From Candidatus Butyricicoccus avicola (GTDB taxonomy: Bacteria > Bacillota > Clostridia > Oscillospirales > Butyricicoccaceae), in contig DWWZ01000028.1 in assembly GCA_019119435.1 (NCBI GenBank), positions 1 to 40,633 on the forward strand: a DNA stretch of 40,633 nt. Reading direction: 5' to 3'. Position numbers and translations under genes: made by a program. Under the pieces are notes generated by a model. It was not told the DNA's origin. It ran no database searches and saw only the letters and a list, made by a program, of their open reading frames with translations. How positions within the stretch are numbered: the stretch's first letter is position 1; each line of letters begins with the position of its first letter. Positions 32,372 through 40,573 of this stretch are shown in pieces.

Positions 32372-34255
32372 ATGAACAAGAAGCAAAAAAAGATGCTCAC
32401 GCGGATCGTTGTGGCCGCTGTTCTGCTGGTGGCGCTGCATTTTGTCCCGGCGTCCGGCATTGTACGGTTCGTGCTGTATATGATCCCGTATCTGATCATC
32501 GGCTATGATATCCTCATCAAGGCCGGCAAGGGCGTCAGGAACCGGCAGGCCTTTGACGAGAACTTCCTAATGGCGGTTGCGACCGTGGGCGCCATCGCCC
32601 TCGGGCTGACCGGCAGCGGGGATTACACCGAAGCCATCGGCGTTATGCTATTTTACCAGATCGGCGAATGGTTCCAGAGCTATGCCGTCGGCAAAAGCCG
32701 CCGCAACATCAGCGAGCTCATGGATATCCGGCCCGATTACGCCAACATCGAGCAGGACGGTACGCTCACGCAGGTGGATCCTGATGAAGTCGAGGTTGGC
32801 ACGGTCATCGTGGTGCAGCCCGGCGAAAAGGTCCCGATCGATGGCGTGATCGTCTCGGGCGCCTCCAGCCTGAACACCAGCGCACTGACCGGCGAAAGCC
32901 TGCCGCGCGACGCCGCCCCGGGCGACGAGATCATCAGCGGCTGCATCAACCTGACCGGCGTGCTCAAGATCCGCACGACCAAGGAGTTCGGCGAGTCCAC
33001 AGTCTCCAAGATCCTGGACCTTGTGGAAAACGCCAGCTCGCGCAAGTCGCGCTCTGAGGCCTTTATCTCCAAGTTTGCCAAAATCTACACGCCTGCGGTA
33101 TGCTACAGCGCCTTGGCTCTGGCTGTCCTGCCGCCGCTCGTGCGCATGCTGGGCCTGGGGCTTGCAGCCGAATGGGGCGTCTGGATCTACCGCGCGCTCA
33201 CGTTCCTTGTCATCTCCTGCCCCTGCGCCCTGGTCATCAGCATCCCGCTCTCCTTCTTTGCCGGGATCGGCGGCGCAAGCAATGCAGGCGTGCTGGTCAA
33301 GGGCTCAAACTACCTGGAGATCCTTTCGCAGGCCAAGTATGTGGTCTTTGACAAGACCGGCACCCTGACCCAGGGCGTCTTTGAGGTCAGCGGCATCCAT
33401 CACAATGCGCTCGAGGACGAAAAGCTGCTCGAGTATGCCGCCTTGGCCGAAAGCGCCTCCTCCCATCCTATCAGCAAGAGCTTGCAGCGGGCCTACGGCA
33501 AGGAGCTCGACCGCTCCCGCGTGACCGATATCCAAGAGATCAGCGGCAATGGCGTGATCGCCACGGTGGACGGCATCCAGGTCGCGGCAGGCAACGACAA
33601 GCTCATGAAGCGCCTCAACATCGACTGCATCCCCTGCCACCATGTCGGCACGATCATCCACATGGCAATTGACGGCAAGTATGCCGGCCATATCCTGATC
33701 TCCGACGTCGTCAAGCCCCATGCCAAGCAGGCCATTGCCGCGCTCAAACAGGCTGGCATCCAAAAGACGGTCATGCTGACCGGCGATATCGACCGCGTTG
33801 CCGAGCAGGTCGCGGGCGAGCTCGGCATCGATACGGTCTACAGCGAGCTGCTGCCCGCCGATAAAGTGGAAAAAGTCGAAGCTCTGCTGCGGGAAAAGCC
33901 CGAAAAGGCCAAGCTGGCCTTTGTCGGGGATGGCATAAACGACGCGCCTGTTCTGTCCCGCGCCGATATTGGCATCGCGATGGGCGCAATGGGTTCGGAC
34001 GCCGCCATCGAAGCCGCCGACATCGTGCTCATGGACGACGACCCGCTCAAGATCGCCAAGGCCATCAAGATCTCCCGCAAATGCCTGCGCATTGTCTACG
34101 AAAACATCATTTTCGCCATCGGCATTAAGCTAATCTGCCTGATTCTCGGCGCCCTGGGGATCGCCAACATGTGGCTGGCTATCTTTGCCGATGTTGGCGT
34201 TATGATCCTGGCCGTACTCAACGCTATCCGCGCGCTGTTCGTCAAAAACCTGTGA
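32372..34255 (+). CDS. P1B-2-type heavy-metal ATPase (Zn/Cd/Pb exporter, CadA/ZntA-like)
   Basis: 627 residues, shorter than CadA because the N-terminal HMA domain is absent. Landmarks are TGES (173-176) in the actuator domain, CPC (283-285) in a membrane helix, phosphorylation motif DKTGT with Asp327, the SSHP motif with His365 and GDGIND (519-524). Asp607 in FADVGVMILAVLNAIR is in the last membrane segment. CPC plus that Asp is characteristic of the Zn2+/Cd2+/Pb2+ group, not copper. The ATG follows AAGGAGG. Metal export is likely, under the divergent ArsR repressor. Cobalt or nickel would be less usual. Confidence 0.92.
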   Translation: MNKKQKKMLTRIVVAAVLLVALHFVPASGIVRFVLYMIPYLIIGYDILIKAGKGVRNRQAFDENFLMAVATVGAIALGLTGSGDYTEAIGVMLFYQIGEWFQSYAVGKSRRNISELMDIRPDYANIEQDGTLTQVDPDEVEVGTVIVVQPGEKVPIDGVIVSGASSLNTSALTGESLPRDAAPGDEIISGCINLTGVLKIRTTKEFGESTVSKILDLVENASSRKSRSEAFISKFAKIYTPAVCYSALALAVLPPLVRMLGLGLAAEWGVWIYRALTFLVISCPCALVISIPLSFFAGIGGASNAGVLVKGSNYLEILSQAKYVVFDKTGTLTQGVFEVSGIHHNALEDEKLLEYAALAESASSHPISKSLQRAYGKELDRSRVTDIQEISGNGVIATVDGIQVAAGNDKLMKRLNIDCIPCHHVGTIIHMAIDGKYAGHILISDVVKPHAKQAIAALKQAGIQKTVMLTGDIDRVAEQVAGELGIDTVYSELLPADKVEKVEALLREKPEKAKLAFVGDGINDAPVLSRADIGIAMGAMGSDAAIEAADIVLMDDDPLKIAKAIKISRKCLRIVYENIIFAIGIKLICLILGALGIANMWLAIFADVGVMILAVLNAIRALFVKNL

Positions 34256-34264
34256 CCATCGCGC

Positions 34265-34301
34265 AAAAAAGAGAGCGTACCCTGCGGGGTACGCTTTCTT
34301 T
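34265..34301. terminator. Bidirectional terminator between the ATPase and Crp/Fnr genes
   Basis: GCGTACCC (34275-34282) pairs with GGGTACGC (34287-34294) around TGCG. The minus strand ends in T6; the plus strand in TTTCTTTCTGTTTT. Confidence 0.82.
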
Positions 34302-34312
34302 CTGTTTTCCGT

Positions 34313-34909
34313 TCACGCCCCGTCCTGCCCCTCTCGCAGCGCGCGGCGCAGCCGGCTGAGCGTTACCGGCGTAATCCCCAGGAAAGAGGCGACATATTTA
34401 TTGCTGATCTGCTCGATCAGGCCAGGATATGCCCGCAGGAACCACTGATAGCGCTCCATCGCATTGTGCTGGCAGAGCATGTTCTTGATCTCCCAATGCA
34501 CCTGAGAGGACTGCTGCAAGAGACGGTTGTACAGGCTCATCGCCTCCATATTCTGCCCGACCAGGCGCATAGCTTCCTCGGTCGGGATGCACAGCACGCG
34601 GCAGTCGGTCAGCGCCTCGATGCTGATCGGCGAGGGCGTGTCCAGCGTAAAGCTGGACATGGCCGGCGTGCCGCACTGCACAACAAAACAGTCGGTGATT
34701 TCCCTGCCGTTCATGTCGAGGTAATAGCCGCGCAGGACACCCTCCAGCACAAAGACAACTTCCTGCTGCCGGGCACCGGTCTCGACAAGCACTTCCCGGC
34801 GTTTTAGGGCGCGCACTTCGGTGAGTGCGGTGAGTGTCTTGAGCAGCCCCTCGTCGGTCAGGCCAAGTACGTCCGTGTAAAACTTTTCGACCTGCACCTC
34901 AAGTTCCAA
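34313..34909 (-). CDS. Crp/Fnr-family transcriptional regulator
   Basis: 198 residues. The N-terminal two thirds is a cyclic-nucleotide-binding-like beta roll (VFVLEGVLRGYYLDMNGREI). The C terminus is a Crp-type helix-turn-helix (ISNKYVASFLGITPVTLSRL). The start is TTG at 34907-34909, about 9 nt after AAAGGGG; no ATG lies nearby. There is no N-terminal Cys cluster of the FNR kind, and the cAMP-binding Arg is not evident. The ligand is unknown. It might be unrelated to the metal module next door, as the genes converge. Confidence 0.85.
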   Translation of the reverse strand: MELEVQVEKFYTDVLGLTDEGLLKTLTALTEVRALKRREVLVETGARQQEVVFVLEGVLRGYYLDMNGREITDCFVVQCGTPAMSSFTLDTPSPISIEALTDCRVLCIPTEEAMRLVGQNMEAMSLYNRLLQQSSQVHWEIKNMLCQHNAMERYQWFLRAYPGLIEQISNKYVASFLGITPVTLSRLRRALREGQDGA

Positions 34910-34981
34910 ATTTCAATGCCCCTTTCGCGGGCGGTCCCGCATCCTACACGCAGGATCATCCCTCAATTGCATATCATATTT

Positions 34982-34987
34982 ATTATA
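34982..34987 (-). promoter_or_regulatory. Extended -10 promoter of the Crp/Fnr gene
   Basis: Minus-strand TATAAT preceded by TGG; the -35 region (TGAAGC) is weak, so activation may be needed. The arms ATACC and GGTAT flank the -10 region. The leader to the TTG start is about 70 nt. The rest of 34910-35271 holds an AT-rich stretch (35010-35065) and the hairpin at 35079-35115; no gene is supported. Confidence 0.5.
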
Positions 34988-35078
34988 CCATGGGGTATCC
35001 GGACGCTTCATTATCTTATGTTAATTTTTCCTATTTATTTCATAATTTCCTCTGTTTTATAGGATATTGTGGGCACAA

Positions 35079-35115
35079 CAAAAGGCGCCCGGCCATCATG
35101 GCCGGACGCCTTTTG
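35079..35115. terminator. Stable hairpin downstream of the phosphoesterase operon
   Basis: CAAAAGGCG (35079-35087) pairs with CGCCTTTTG (35107-35115) and CCGGCCA (35089-35095) with TGGCCGG (35099-35105), with one mismatch. It ends in TTTTG on either strand. It lies about 155 nt past the PHP gene stop and is the likely operon terminator. Confidence 0.65.
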
Positions 35116-35271
35116 CCGTGGATTCCGTGAAACCCAGCCGGGCGGCATGCCTGCGGACGTCATTTTTCCGCATCCAAATATCCCATTGCATGAACCTTGA
35201 CGTGCTTTTCGGCAAAAGCAAGGCCCGCCGCCCCGGCAAAAATAAGAGAAGAAAAGAGAAGATCGGTCAAT

Positions 35272-35949
35272 TTATGGGGTGATGAGCTGATACTTTCCCG
35301 TGCGCAGCAGGTCGGCGAACGCGAAGCCATCTTCCGGCAGGGTCTCACTCAGGATGCCGCCTTTGGCCTCGTCCCCGGGCCGGTGACAGTCCGACCCCGA
35401 AGTCATGATCAGCCCATGCTCCTCGGCATACGCCCGCGCCAGGTCGTTGCGGCTGTCATGCCGGGGATTGAGGTTGAGCACTTCCACGCCGTCCAGCCAG
35501 GCAGCCGGTGCCGGCGTACATTTTTTGCGGAATGGATGCGCCTGGATTAGCAACGCACCGTCCGCCCGGTAGGCGGGGACAAACTGCTCCAGTCCACCGC
35601 GCATCAGCCGGTCCGGGTCAGCCAGCAGGTCATGATGGAAGCCGTAAATCAGATAGTCATTTTCCGACTCATCAAAGCGCAGCTCGGCGCCCTCGTAGAT
35701 TCGGATGCCATATTTCTCGGCCTCTCGGTGCAGCCGGCGGTATCCGAGCAGGAATGCCTCGGTCTTGCTGCCCGGGGTGGTCAGATCAATATCGGCATAA
35801 TCAAAGCACGCCCGATTGTAGTGATCGGTCACGCAGATCGCCGCATACCCGGCCGCCGCATAGGCTTTCAGGATCGCCTGTGCACCCAGCCAGCCGCAAT
35901 GGCTGATATATGTCGTATGTAGATGGGTTTCAATCTTGTACAAGAACAT
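35272..35949 (-). CDS. PHP-domain phosphoesterase-like protein
   Basis: 225 residues; the ATG at 35947-35949 follows AAGGAGG. PHP metal-site motifs are complete: THLHT (residues 8-12), TDHY, EGAEL, QAHPF and GSDCHRPGD. PHP proteins are multi-metal phosphoesterases such as histidinol phosphatase, trinuclear cyclic-phosphate hydrolases and nucleases. The short length means a single-domain enzyme. It is the last gene of the LacI-containing operon that also encodes EEP-fold and HAD-like proteins, so it probably acts on a phosphorylated small molecule. Confidence 0.85.
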   Translation of the reverse strand: MFLYKIETHLHTTYISHCGWLGAQAILKAYAAAGYAAICVTDHYNRACFDYADIDLTTPGSKTEAFLLGYRRLHREAEKYGIRIYEGAELRFDESENDYLIYGFHHDLLADPDRLMRGGLEQFVPAYRADGALLIQAHPFRKKCTPAPAAWLDGVEVLNLNPRHDSRNDLARAYAEEHGLIMTSGSDCHRPGDEAKGGILSETLPEDGFAFADLLRTGKYQLITP

Positions 35950-35975
35950 TTGCCTCCTTGCCGCCGAGCAATTTT

Positions 35976-36731
35976 TTACAGGGCATCCTCACGGGCAGAG
36001 AGTACGTCGAGCAGATCTGGGATGCGCGTGATGACGGCGTCCGGCTGCCACATGGGGTCGGTCGCCGCGTCCTTCTGGTCGGTCAGCGCCGAGCGAATCT
36101 GCACTGCCATGCCAAAGCCTGCCTGCTTGGCCCCGCGGATATCCCGCGAGCGTGTATCGCCCACATAGATGCAATTCTCTGGCTTTGCCTGCAGCTGCCG
36201 CAGCGAGATTTCAAAGATGCCATGGTGCGGTTTGCGATAGCCGGTCACGCTGGACAGGGTCACGTCCTGGAAATAGTCCCGGATGCCGTAGTGCTCCAGC
36301 ACGTTAAAGACCGAATAAAGCGAAGCCGTATTGGAGATGACACCCAGTTTGTAGCCGCGCTGCCGCAGCGCTTCCAGGGTTTGCTGCACGCCCGGCCGCA
36401 GCTCTCGGTGATAATAGGTGACCTCCCAAAAATCCGCCAGCTCCTCAGCGATGGCGCCCACTTTGCCCGGATGCAGCCCCAGGTTTTCAAGATAATACAT
36501 CGGCCAGATTTCCTCGGGCTTTTTTTCCAGGGATGCGGCCTCGCTCCACGCCTTATAGCGGCTGACGCCCTGCATGACGCTGTCCCAGAACGATTCCTGC
36601 CCGCACGATACGGAAATCCCATGCCGGGACAACAGCGAAAGCAGCCCTTGGGCGGTCTGCTTTGCAGTCTCATCGCTGTACCAGATGTCCTCCAGTGTGC
36701 CGCCCATATCAAATTGTATCGTATCGAGCAT
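35976..36731 (-). CDS. HAD-superfamily protein with altered motif I
   Basis: 251 residues; ATG at 36729-36731 after AAGGAGG. Motif I reads FDMGGTLED: nucleophile Asp8 is present but the usual acid/base Asp two residues later is Gly10. Motif II is VISNT, motif III is the Lys in TGYRKPHHGIF and motif IV is YVGDTRSRDI. A helical cap (residues 20-115) fits the class C1 HAD layout. Loss of the second Asp in motif I is known in HAD proteins that are not ordinary phosphatases, so its activity may differ. It lies 26 nt upstream of the PHP gene in the same operon. Confidence 0.83.
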   Translation of the reverse strand: MLDTIQFDMGGTLEDIWYSDETAKQTAQGLLSLLSRHGISVSCGQESFWDSVMQGVSRYKAWSEAASLEKKPEEIWPMYYLENLGLHPGKVGAIAEELADFWEVTYYHRELRPGVQQTLEALRQRGYKLGVISNTASLYSVFNVLEHYGIRDYFQDVTLSSVTGYRKPHHGIFEISLRQLQAKPENCIYVGDTRSRDIRGAKQAGFGMAVQIRSALTDQKDAATDPMWQPDAVITRIPDLLDVLSAREDAL

Positions 36732-36749
36732 AAAATCCCTCCTTATTTC

Positions 36750-37775
36750 TTAAAACACCAGCCGCGCCCACACCACATTGTGGTCGCTTAGCTCCTGACC
36801 CTGGAAGTCGGCCAGCGCGCTGCCCGCACGGGCAAACGTGCAGTCCGCCCGGCGCGTGGACACCACCCGGCTCTCTTCCAGCCGCAGGCCGCGCTGCAAA
36901 ATCCAGTCCAGCTGCAGTTCCAGCGTTCGCCCACCCGGTAAGGGCTTGCGCCGGGTCATCGGCCCTGCATCCTGCCAGCGGTACCCCGCCGCAGCGGCCG
37001 CCTCAAACAGGGGTTCATACACGGCCATGCCGTCCAGATGCGCCCGGTAAAACACCGGATCATCGGCCATTTTGCCAATGATATCCCGATCCCGGCCGTC
37101 AAATGTATTGGTATTGAGGTCGCCGCCGATGATAACGGGCAGGCCGGCAAAAACACGCTCAGCCTCATCCAGTACCGCCTGCATCTGGCGGCGTCTGCCA
37201 ATGCCATCCGTACGGTTTTCCAGGTGTACCGACACCGCGCCGAGTGCCCTGCCGCCCACATCCAGGCGGGCGAACACTGCACATCGGCCGCCGATACGCT
37301 TTTGCCGGTCAAAATACCAGTTGTATGCCTCGGGCAGGCGCAAAACCTCGGCCCACGTGATGGGCCAGCGGGACAGAAGCGCATTTCCATGGTACCCTTT
37401 TTCATCCGGCCCGGTATTGAGTTCGATAAACTCCAGACCGAATACTGCATACATGCCCAGCGCCTCGGCCAGCAGGCGGGTATTGTCCCGCAGGCCGGAC
37501 CTTGCGCAGCCGTCATCTAACTCGTTGGCAAAAATAAGGTCCGCCGGCTGCAGGGCCGGGCAATCTTTCAAAAAATCGATGCTTTCATATAGCTGTACGC
37601 CGCGTTCTATGTTGAACACAGCAGCGCACAACTGGTCTGCCGGCGGCGGTGCCGCCCGGCCTGCGATGCACTTGGCTTGTGAAAACTGGGGCAGATCATC
37701 CATGACCTGCGCCTGGCTCTCGCACTCCAGCCGCCTGCCCAGCGCATTCCTTAACACCCAATCTATTTTCTCCAT
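36750..37775 (-). CDS. Endonuclease/exonuclease/phosphatase (EEP) family protein
   Basis: 341 residues; the ATG at 37773-37775 follows GGCGGAGAAC. EEP-fold motifs are in order: AAVFNIERG, IFANELDDG (catalytic Glu), HGNALLSRWPI, SVHLENR, IIGGDLNTNT (Asp and Asn), LDWIL and SDHNVVWARL with the final Asp-His pair. No signal peptide, so cytoplasmic. The fold covers AP endonucleases, sphingomyelinases and inositol-polyphosphate phosphatases; the first 45 residues have no clear counterpart. Operon context with PHP, HAD and a binding protein suggests a phosphodiester or phosphomonoester of an imported compound, not DNA. Confidence 0.85.
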   Translation of the reverse strand: MEKIDWVLRNALGRRLECESQAQVMDDLPQFSQAKCIAGRAAPPPADQLCAAVFNIERGVQLYESIDFLKDCPALQPADLIFANELDDGCARSGLRDNTRLLAEALGMYAVFGLEFIELNTGPDEKGYHGNALLSRWPITWAEVLRLPEAYNWYFDRQKRIGGRCAVFARLDVGGRALGAVSVHLENRTDGIGRRRQMQAVLDEAERVFAGLPVIIGGDLNTNTFDGRDRDIIGKMADDPVFYRAHLDGMAVYEPLFEAAAAAGYRWQDAGPMTRRKPLPGGRTLELQLDWILQRGLRLEESRVVSTRRADCTFARAGSALADFQGQELSDHNVVWARLVF

Positions 37776-37787
37776 GTTCTCCGCCTT

Positions 37788-38789
37788 TCAGCGCGCCGCG
37801 CGTCGGTGACAAGTGCCGCGAATGATAAGTTCCGGCTGTAAAATGTCCACCGTTCGGCCGACCTTACCTTGGATTTGCTCGAACAGACGCAGAACGGCAG
37901 TCCGGCCGACCTGGCGTTTGTGCTGCGATACGGTGGTCAGGTTGATGCGCGGCAAACTCGCGTACGAAATGTTATCGAATCCCACGAGCGAGAGCTGCTT
38001 TGGGATATCTATGCCGCACTCATCCGCCGCCTGCAACACTTGCAGCGCGATGCGGTCCGAATAGGCAAAGACCGCATCCGGCAATTCCCTGCGCCCGAGC
38101 AGGGCGCGGATCATCCGATAGGTCTCCTGCGCACAGTCGCACTCGATCTTCTGCTGCGCATGCGCCCCCGGCACCTCTTCCATCGCCTTGTAAAACCCGC
38201 TGACGCGGAACTGCCGTGTCAGTGAGCCTTGCCGCCCGCCCAAATATAAAATATTGCGGTGGCCCAGGCACAGGAGGTACCGCGTCGCCTCGTATGCGCC
38301 GCGCTTGTTGTCGATGACCACATAACTGCAGTCATCGCCATGGTTATTGCCCAGATAAACGTGAGGCAGGCTGTGCAGGCTGTCCTGCAGGCTGTCCGCC
38401 GACGCCGCTGAAACCGGCGCAACAATCAGGCCCTCGACCTGCTGCGAAAGCAGGGCATCCACAGCCTCGGCTTCCCGCGCGCTGTCACGCAGAGAATTGC
38501 ACAGCAAAACGCGGTATCCATTCTCCCGAGCGGCCTCCTCAATTGCCAAGGCGGCCCCGGCAAAGTAGTCGTTTGAAATGTCGGGCACGAGCAGGCCGAT
38601 GGTCCGTGTCCGGCGGCTGACCAGGCTGCGCGCCGCAATATTGGGGATGTACCCCAGTTCCTTGCATGCCGCGCGCACCTGCGCCTTTGTCTCGGTGCTG
38701 ATTTCCGGGCGGTCATTGAGAGCGCGGGACACCGTGGAAAAACTCACGCCTGCACGCGCAGCAACGTCTTTGAGCGTTACCCGCTTCAC
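37788..38789 (-). CDS. LacI-family transcriptional regulator
   Basis: 333 residues from the GTG at 38787-38789, which has GGGAGG about 7 nt upstream; the frame runs further up but without a site. The N-terminal HTH is standard: VTLKDVAARAGVSFSTVSRA, followed by the hinge NIAARSLVSRRT. The C-terminal periplasmic-binding-like sensor has GLLVPDISNDYF, GLIVAPVS and SLVGFDN. It sits inside the operon, between a membrane protein and the EEP gene, 20 and 12 nt from its neighbours, so it likely controls the operon's own promoter beyond the right edge. The effector is presumably a sugar or sugar-phosphate. Confidence 0.9.
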   Translation of the reverse strand: MKRVTLKDVAARAGVSFSTVSRALNDRPEISTETKAQVRAACKELGYIPNIAARSLVSRRTRTIGLLVPDISNDYFAGAALAIEEAARENGYRVLLCNSLRDSAREAEAVDALLSQQVEGLIVAPVSAASADSLQDSLHSLPHVYLGNNHGDDCSYVVIDNKRGAYEATRYLLCLGHRNILYLGGRQGSLTRQFRVSGFYKAMEEVPGAHAQQKIECDCAQETYRMIRALLGRRELPDAVFAYSDRIALQVLQAADECGIDIPKQLSLVGFDNISYASLPRINLTTVSQHKRQVGRTAVLRLFEQIQGKVGRTVDILQPELIIRGTCHRRAAR

Positions 38790-38809
38790 CAAACCGCCTC
38801 CCTTTCTTA

Positions 38810-39241
38810 TTACATGCGCCTGCTGTCCTTCCAGCCAAGCCTCCAGTAAATCGTCCAACTAATCAGATTGCCAACAGCAGCTGGCCCTAGGCCGTACATC
38901 GAGATCAGATAGATCATCGTAGGACGGACCGTGGCATCCAGTGCAAAGGCCGCGACGTAAAACATCGCAACAATCACCGCCAGGCCCACGAAGCTGTACG
39001 GTACGATGCTCTTGTCCGGCAGGAAAAACAGCAGGCAGCAGCCCGCCGTCCCCGCGAGCGCGATCAAAAGCGTTTCGACCGCGCTTAGGACGGTCTCGTT
39101 TGCAATCGGCAAATTGTGCAGCGGCACGGTCAAAAAAGCGTATGCCGCAACAAAGATTACCATAAACAACAGCGCCCCGAAGAAATAGGCGAGTATTTTC
39201 GGACTCTTCCGTTTGCCTTCTTTGGTCAAAAATAGACTCAT
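38810..39241 (-). CDS. Small four-helix membrane protein of unknown function
   Basis: 143 residues; the ATG at 39239-39241 follows AGGAGGAG. Four hydrophobic segments are visible at residues 18-38, 54-74, 81-104 and 109-133. The N terminus is short and basic (LTKEGKRKSPK). It resembles no family I recognise. It lies between the binding-protein gene and the LacI gene, so it may be an accessory part of the ABC transporter or a separate channel. Confidence 0.7.
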   Translation of the reverse strand: MSLFLTKEGKRKSPKILAYFFGALLFMVIFVAAYAFLTVPLHNLPIANETVLSAVETLLIALAGTAGCCLLFFLPDKSIVPYSFVGLAVIVAMFYVAAFALDATVRPTMIYLISMYGLGPAAVGNLISWTIYWRLGWKDSRRM

Positions 39242-39279
39242 TTTGGCTCCTCCTTTGCCTCAAAACTTCTGGCAGCTGC

Positions 39280-39306
39280 CGCGGCAGGTGGTAACCGCCT
39301 GCCGCG
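39280..39306 (-). repeat. Stable intercistronic hairpin after the binding-protein gene
   Basis: CGCGGCAGG (39280-39288) pairs with CCTGCCGCG (39298-39306), with further pairing in the loop. It lies 14 nt past the binding-protein stop and has no U-tract. Hairpins here usually protect the upstream mRNA so that the binding protein is made in excess over downstream genes. Confidence 0.7.
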
Positions 39307-39320
39307 TATGCAATGATTTG

Positions 39321-40514
39321 TTATCCAAGCAACGTCCAGAAATCACGTACTGCGTTGATGTTTTCGTAAATGGCCATCGGGTCGAAGTCGGATACATTCA
39401 GCTCGTCGTACGGGGTGGAACCTTCCGCAGGCTCGATGTCGTCGCGGACCGGCCAGCCGCCCAGCGTGTTGAATTCATTGTATCCGCTCAGGTCGCCGTC
39501 GGTGCCGCCCAGCATAAAGCGGATGAGCAGCTTGGCAGCGTTCGGATGCTCGCAGCCTTCTACGATGTACAGGGTGTTGATCGCCGGGATACCGGTGGTC
39601 GGGACCAGGTTGATGGGTTCCAGGCACCAGTCATTGTCCGCGTTCTTGCGCAGCTTGGACGACGCGCAGAAGCCGAGTGGCGGGTTGGTCTGGCCTCTGG
39701 TGCCGACCGACTCCGCAATCTCATCCGAAGACGAGGTGTAGATCGGTTCATTGTCATGCAGGCGCTTGAGGAATTCATAGCCCGCATTCTCGCAGCCTTC
39801 GCTCAGGACGAGTTCCTCACCGGTCAGATCCTTATAGGCCTGTGCCAGCTGATCGGGCACATCGCCCGTGCAGAAACCGGTGATCCAAGAGCCCCAGGAT
39901 ACGTTATCCAGCGGGTTCTGCATCATGATGCGGCCCTTCCACTCCGGCTGGGTGATCTCCCAGATGTTGCTGACCGGCGCGCCGTCCGGATAAGCTTCCG
40001 AATTGTAGAAGAGCTGGGTCAGCTCGATATAGAGCGGGACCTGGGTCTCAGTGTACTTGGGATCGATGTGCTCCGCGATGTCGGAGGGCAGATAGTTATA
40101 AAAGATCTTGTTCTGTACGTACTCGTTCCACAACGAACCATCCTGGTCCTTGATGTGCACAACGTCCGCGACGTTCTGGCCGGCCTCGTGCTCGCGCGTG
40201 ACCTTCTCGAGCAGCTCATTGGTCGAGATATCGAACGGCTCGCACTCAATGCCCGGATATTTTTCCATGAACGCCTCTGCGATCTTGGTGCAGCGGGAGG
40301 AGATCGAATAGAACGTGACCGAGCCTTCCTCCTTGGCCAGCTCGTAGAGTTCCTCCTCGCTCTGATCCATGTTGAAGATGTCTGCCGAGGCTTCCCATTC
40401 GGTCTCGCCGTTTTCGTTGACTTCGGCTGTCTGCTCCTTGCTGCCGCACGCAGTCAATGACAGTGCCATGACTGCCGCCAGTGCAGCAGAGATCCATCGC
40501 TTATGCTGTAACAT
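39321..40514 (-). CDS. ABC transporter solute-binding lipoprotein (AfuA/FbpA/PhnS-like, family 1)
   Basis: 397 residues from the ATG at 40512-40514, after GGGAGG; an in-frame ATG eight codons upstream would include that site. The signal peptide ends in LSLTACGS, with Cys23 as lipid anchor. The mature protein has the two-lobed fold with GSVTFYSISSRCTKIAEAF early, VADVVHIKDQDG, and EWKGRIMMQNP near the hinge. This branch of binding proteins takes Fe3+, 2-aminoethylphosphonate, hexose phosphates or polyamines. The neighbouring phosphoesterases favour a phosphorylated ligand, but that is inference. The iron-binding Tyr pair is not evident. Confidence 0.85.
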   Translation of the reverse strand: MLQHKRWISAALAAVMALSLTACGSKEQTAEVNENGETEWEASADIFNMDQSEEELYELAKEEGSVTFYSISSRCTKIAEAFMEKYPGIECEPFDISTNELLEKVTREHEAGQNVADVVHIKDQDGSLWNEYVQNKIFYNYLPSDIAEHIDPKYTETQVPLYIELTQLFYNSEAYPDGAPVSNIWEITQPEWKGRIMMQNPLDNVSWGSWITGFCTGDVPDQLAQAYKDLTGEELVLSEGCENAGYEFLKRLHDNEPIYTSSSDEIAESVGTRGQTNPPLGFCASSKLRKNADNDWCLEPINLVPTTGIPAINTLYIVEGCEHPNAAKLLIRFMLGGTDGDLSGYNEFNTLGGWPVRDDIEPAEGSTPYDELNVSDFDPMAIYENINAVRDFWTLLG

Positions 40515-40556
40515 TTTCTTTTCCTCCCTTTTCGGCATAGTATTTGTTTCTATCGT

Positions 40557-40570
40557 CAGGCATACGCCTG
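40557..40570. repeat. Short inverted repeat before the binding-protein gene
   Basis: CAGGC (40557-40561) and GCCTG (40566-40570) around ATAC. It could be a small intercistronic hairpin or an operator. It does not have the central CG typical of LacI sites. Confidence 0.35.
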
Positions 40571-40573
40571 TAT

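Noticed and set aside
35067-35282. Short open frame in the gap right of the Crp/Fnr gene
   Set aside because: It runs through the hairpin at 35079-35115, has no binding site and its translation has no family features.
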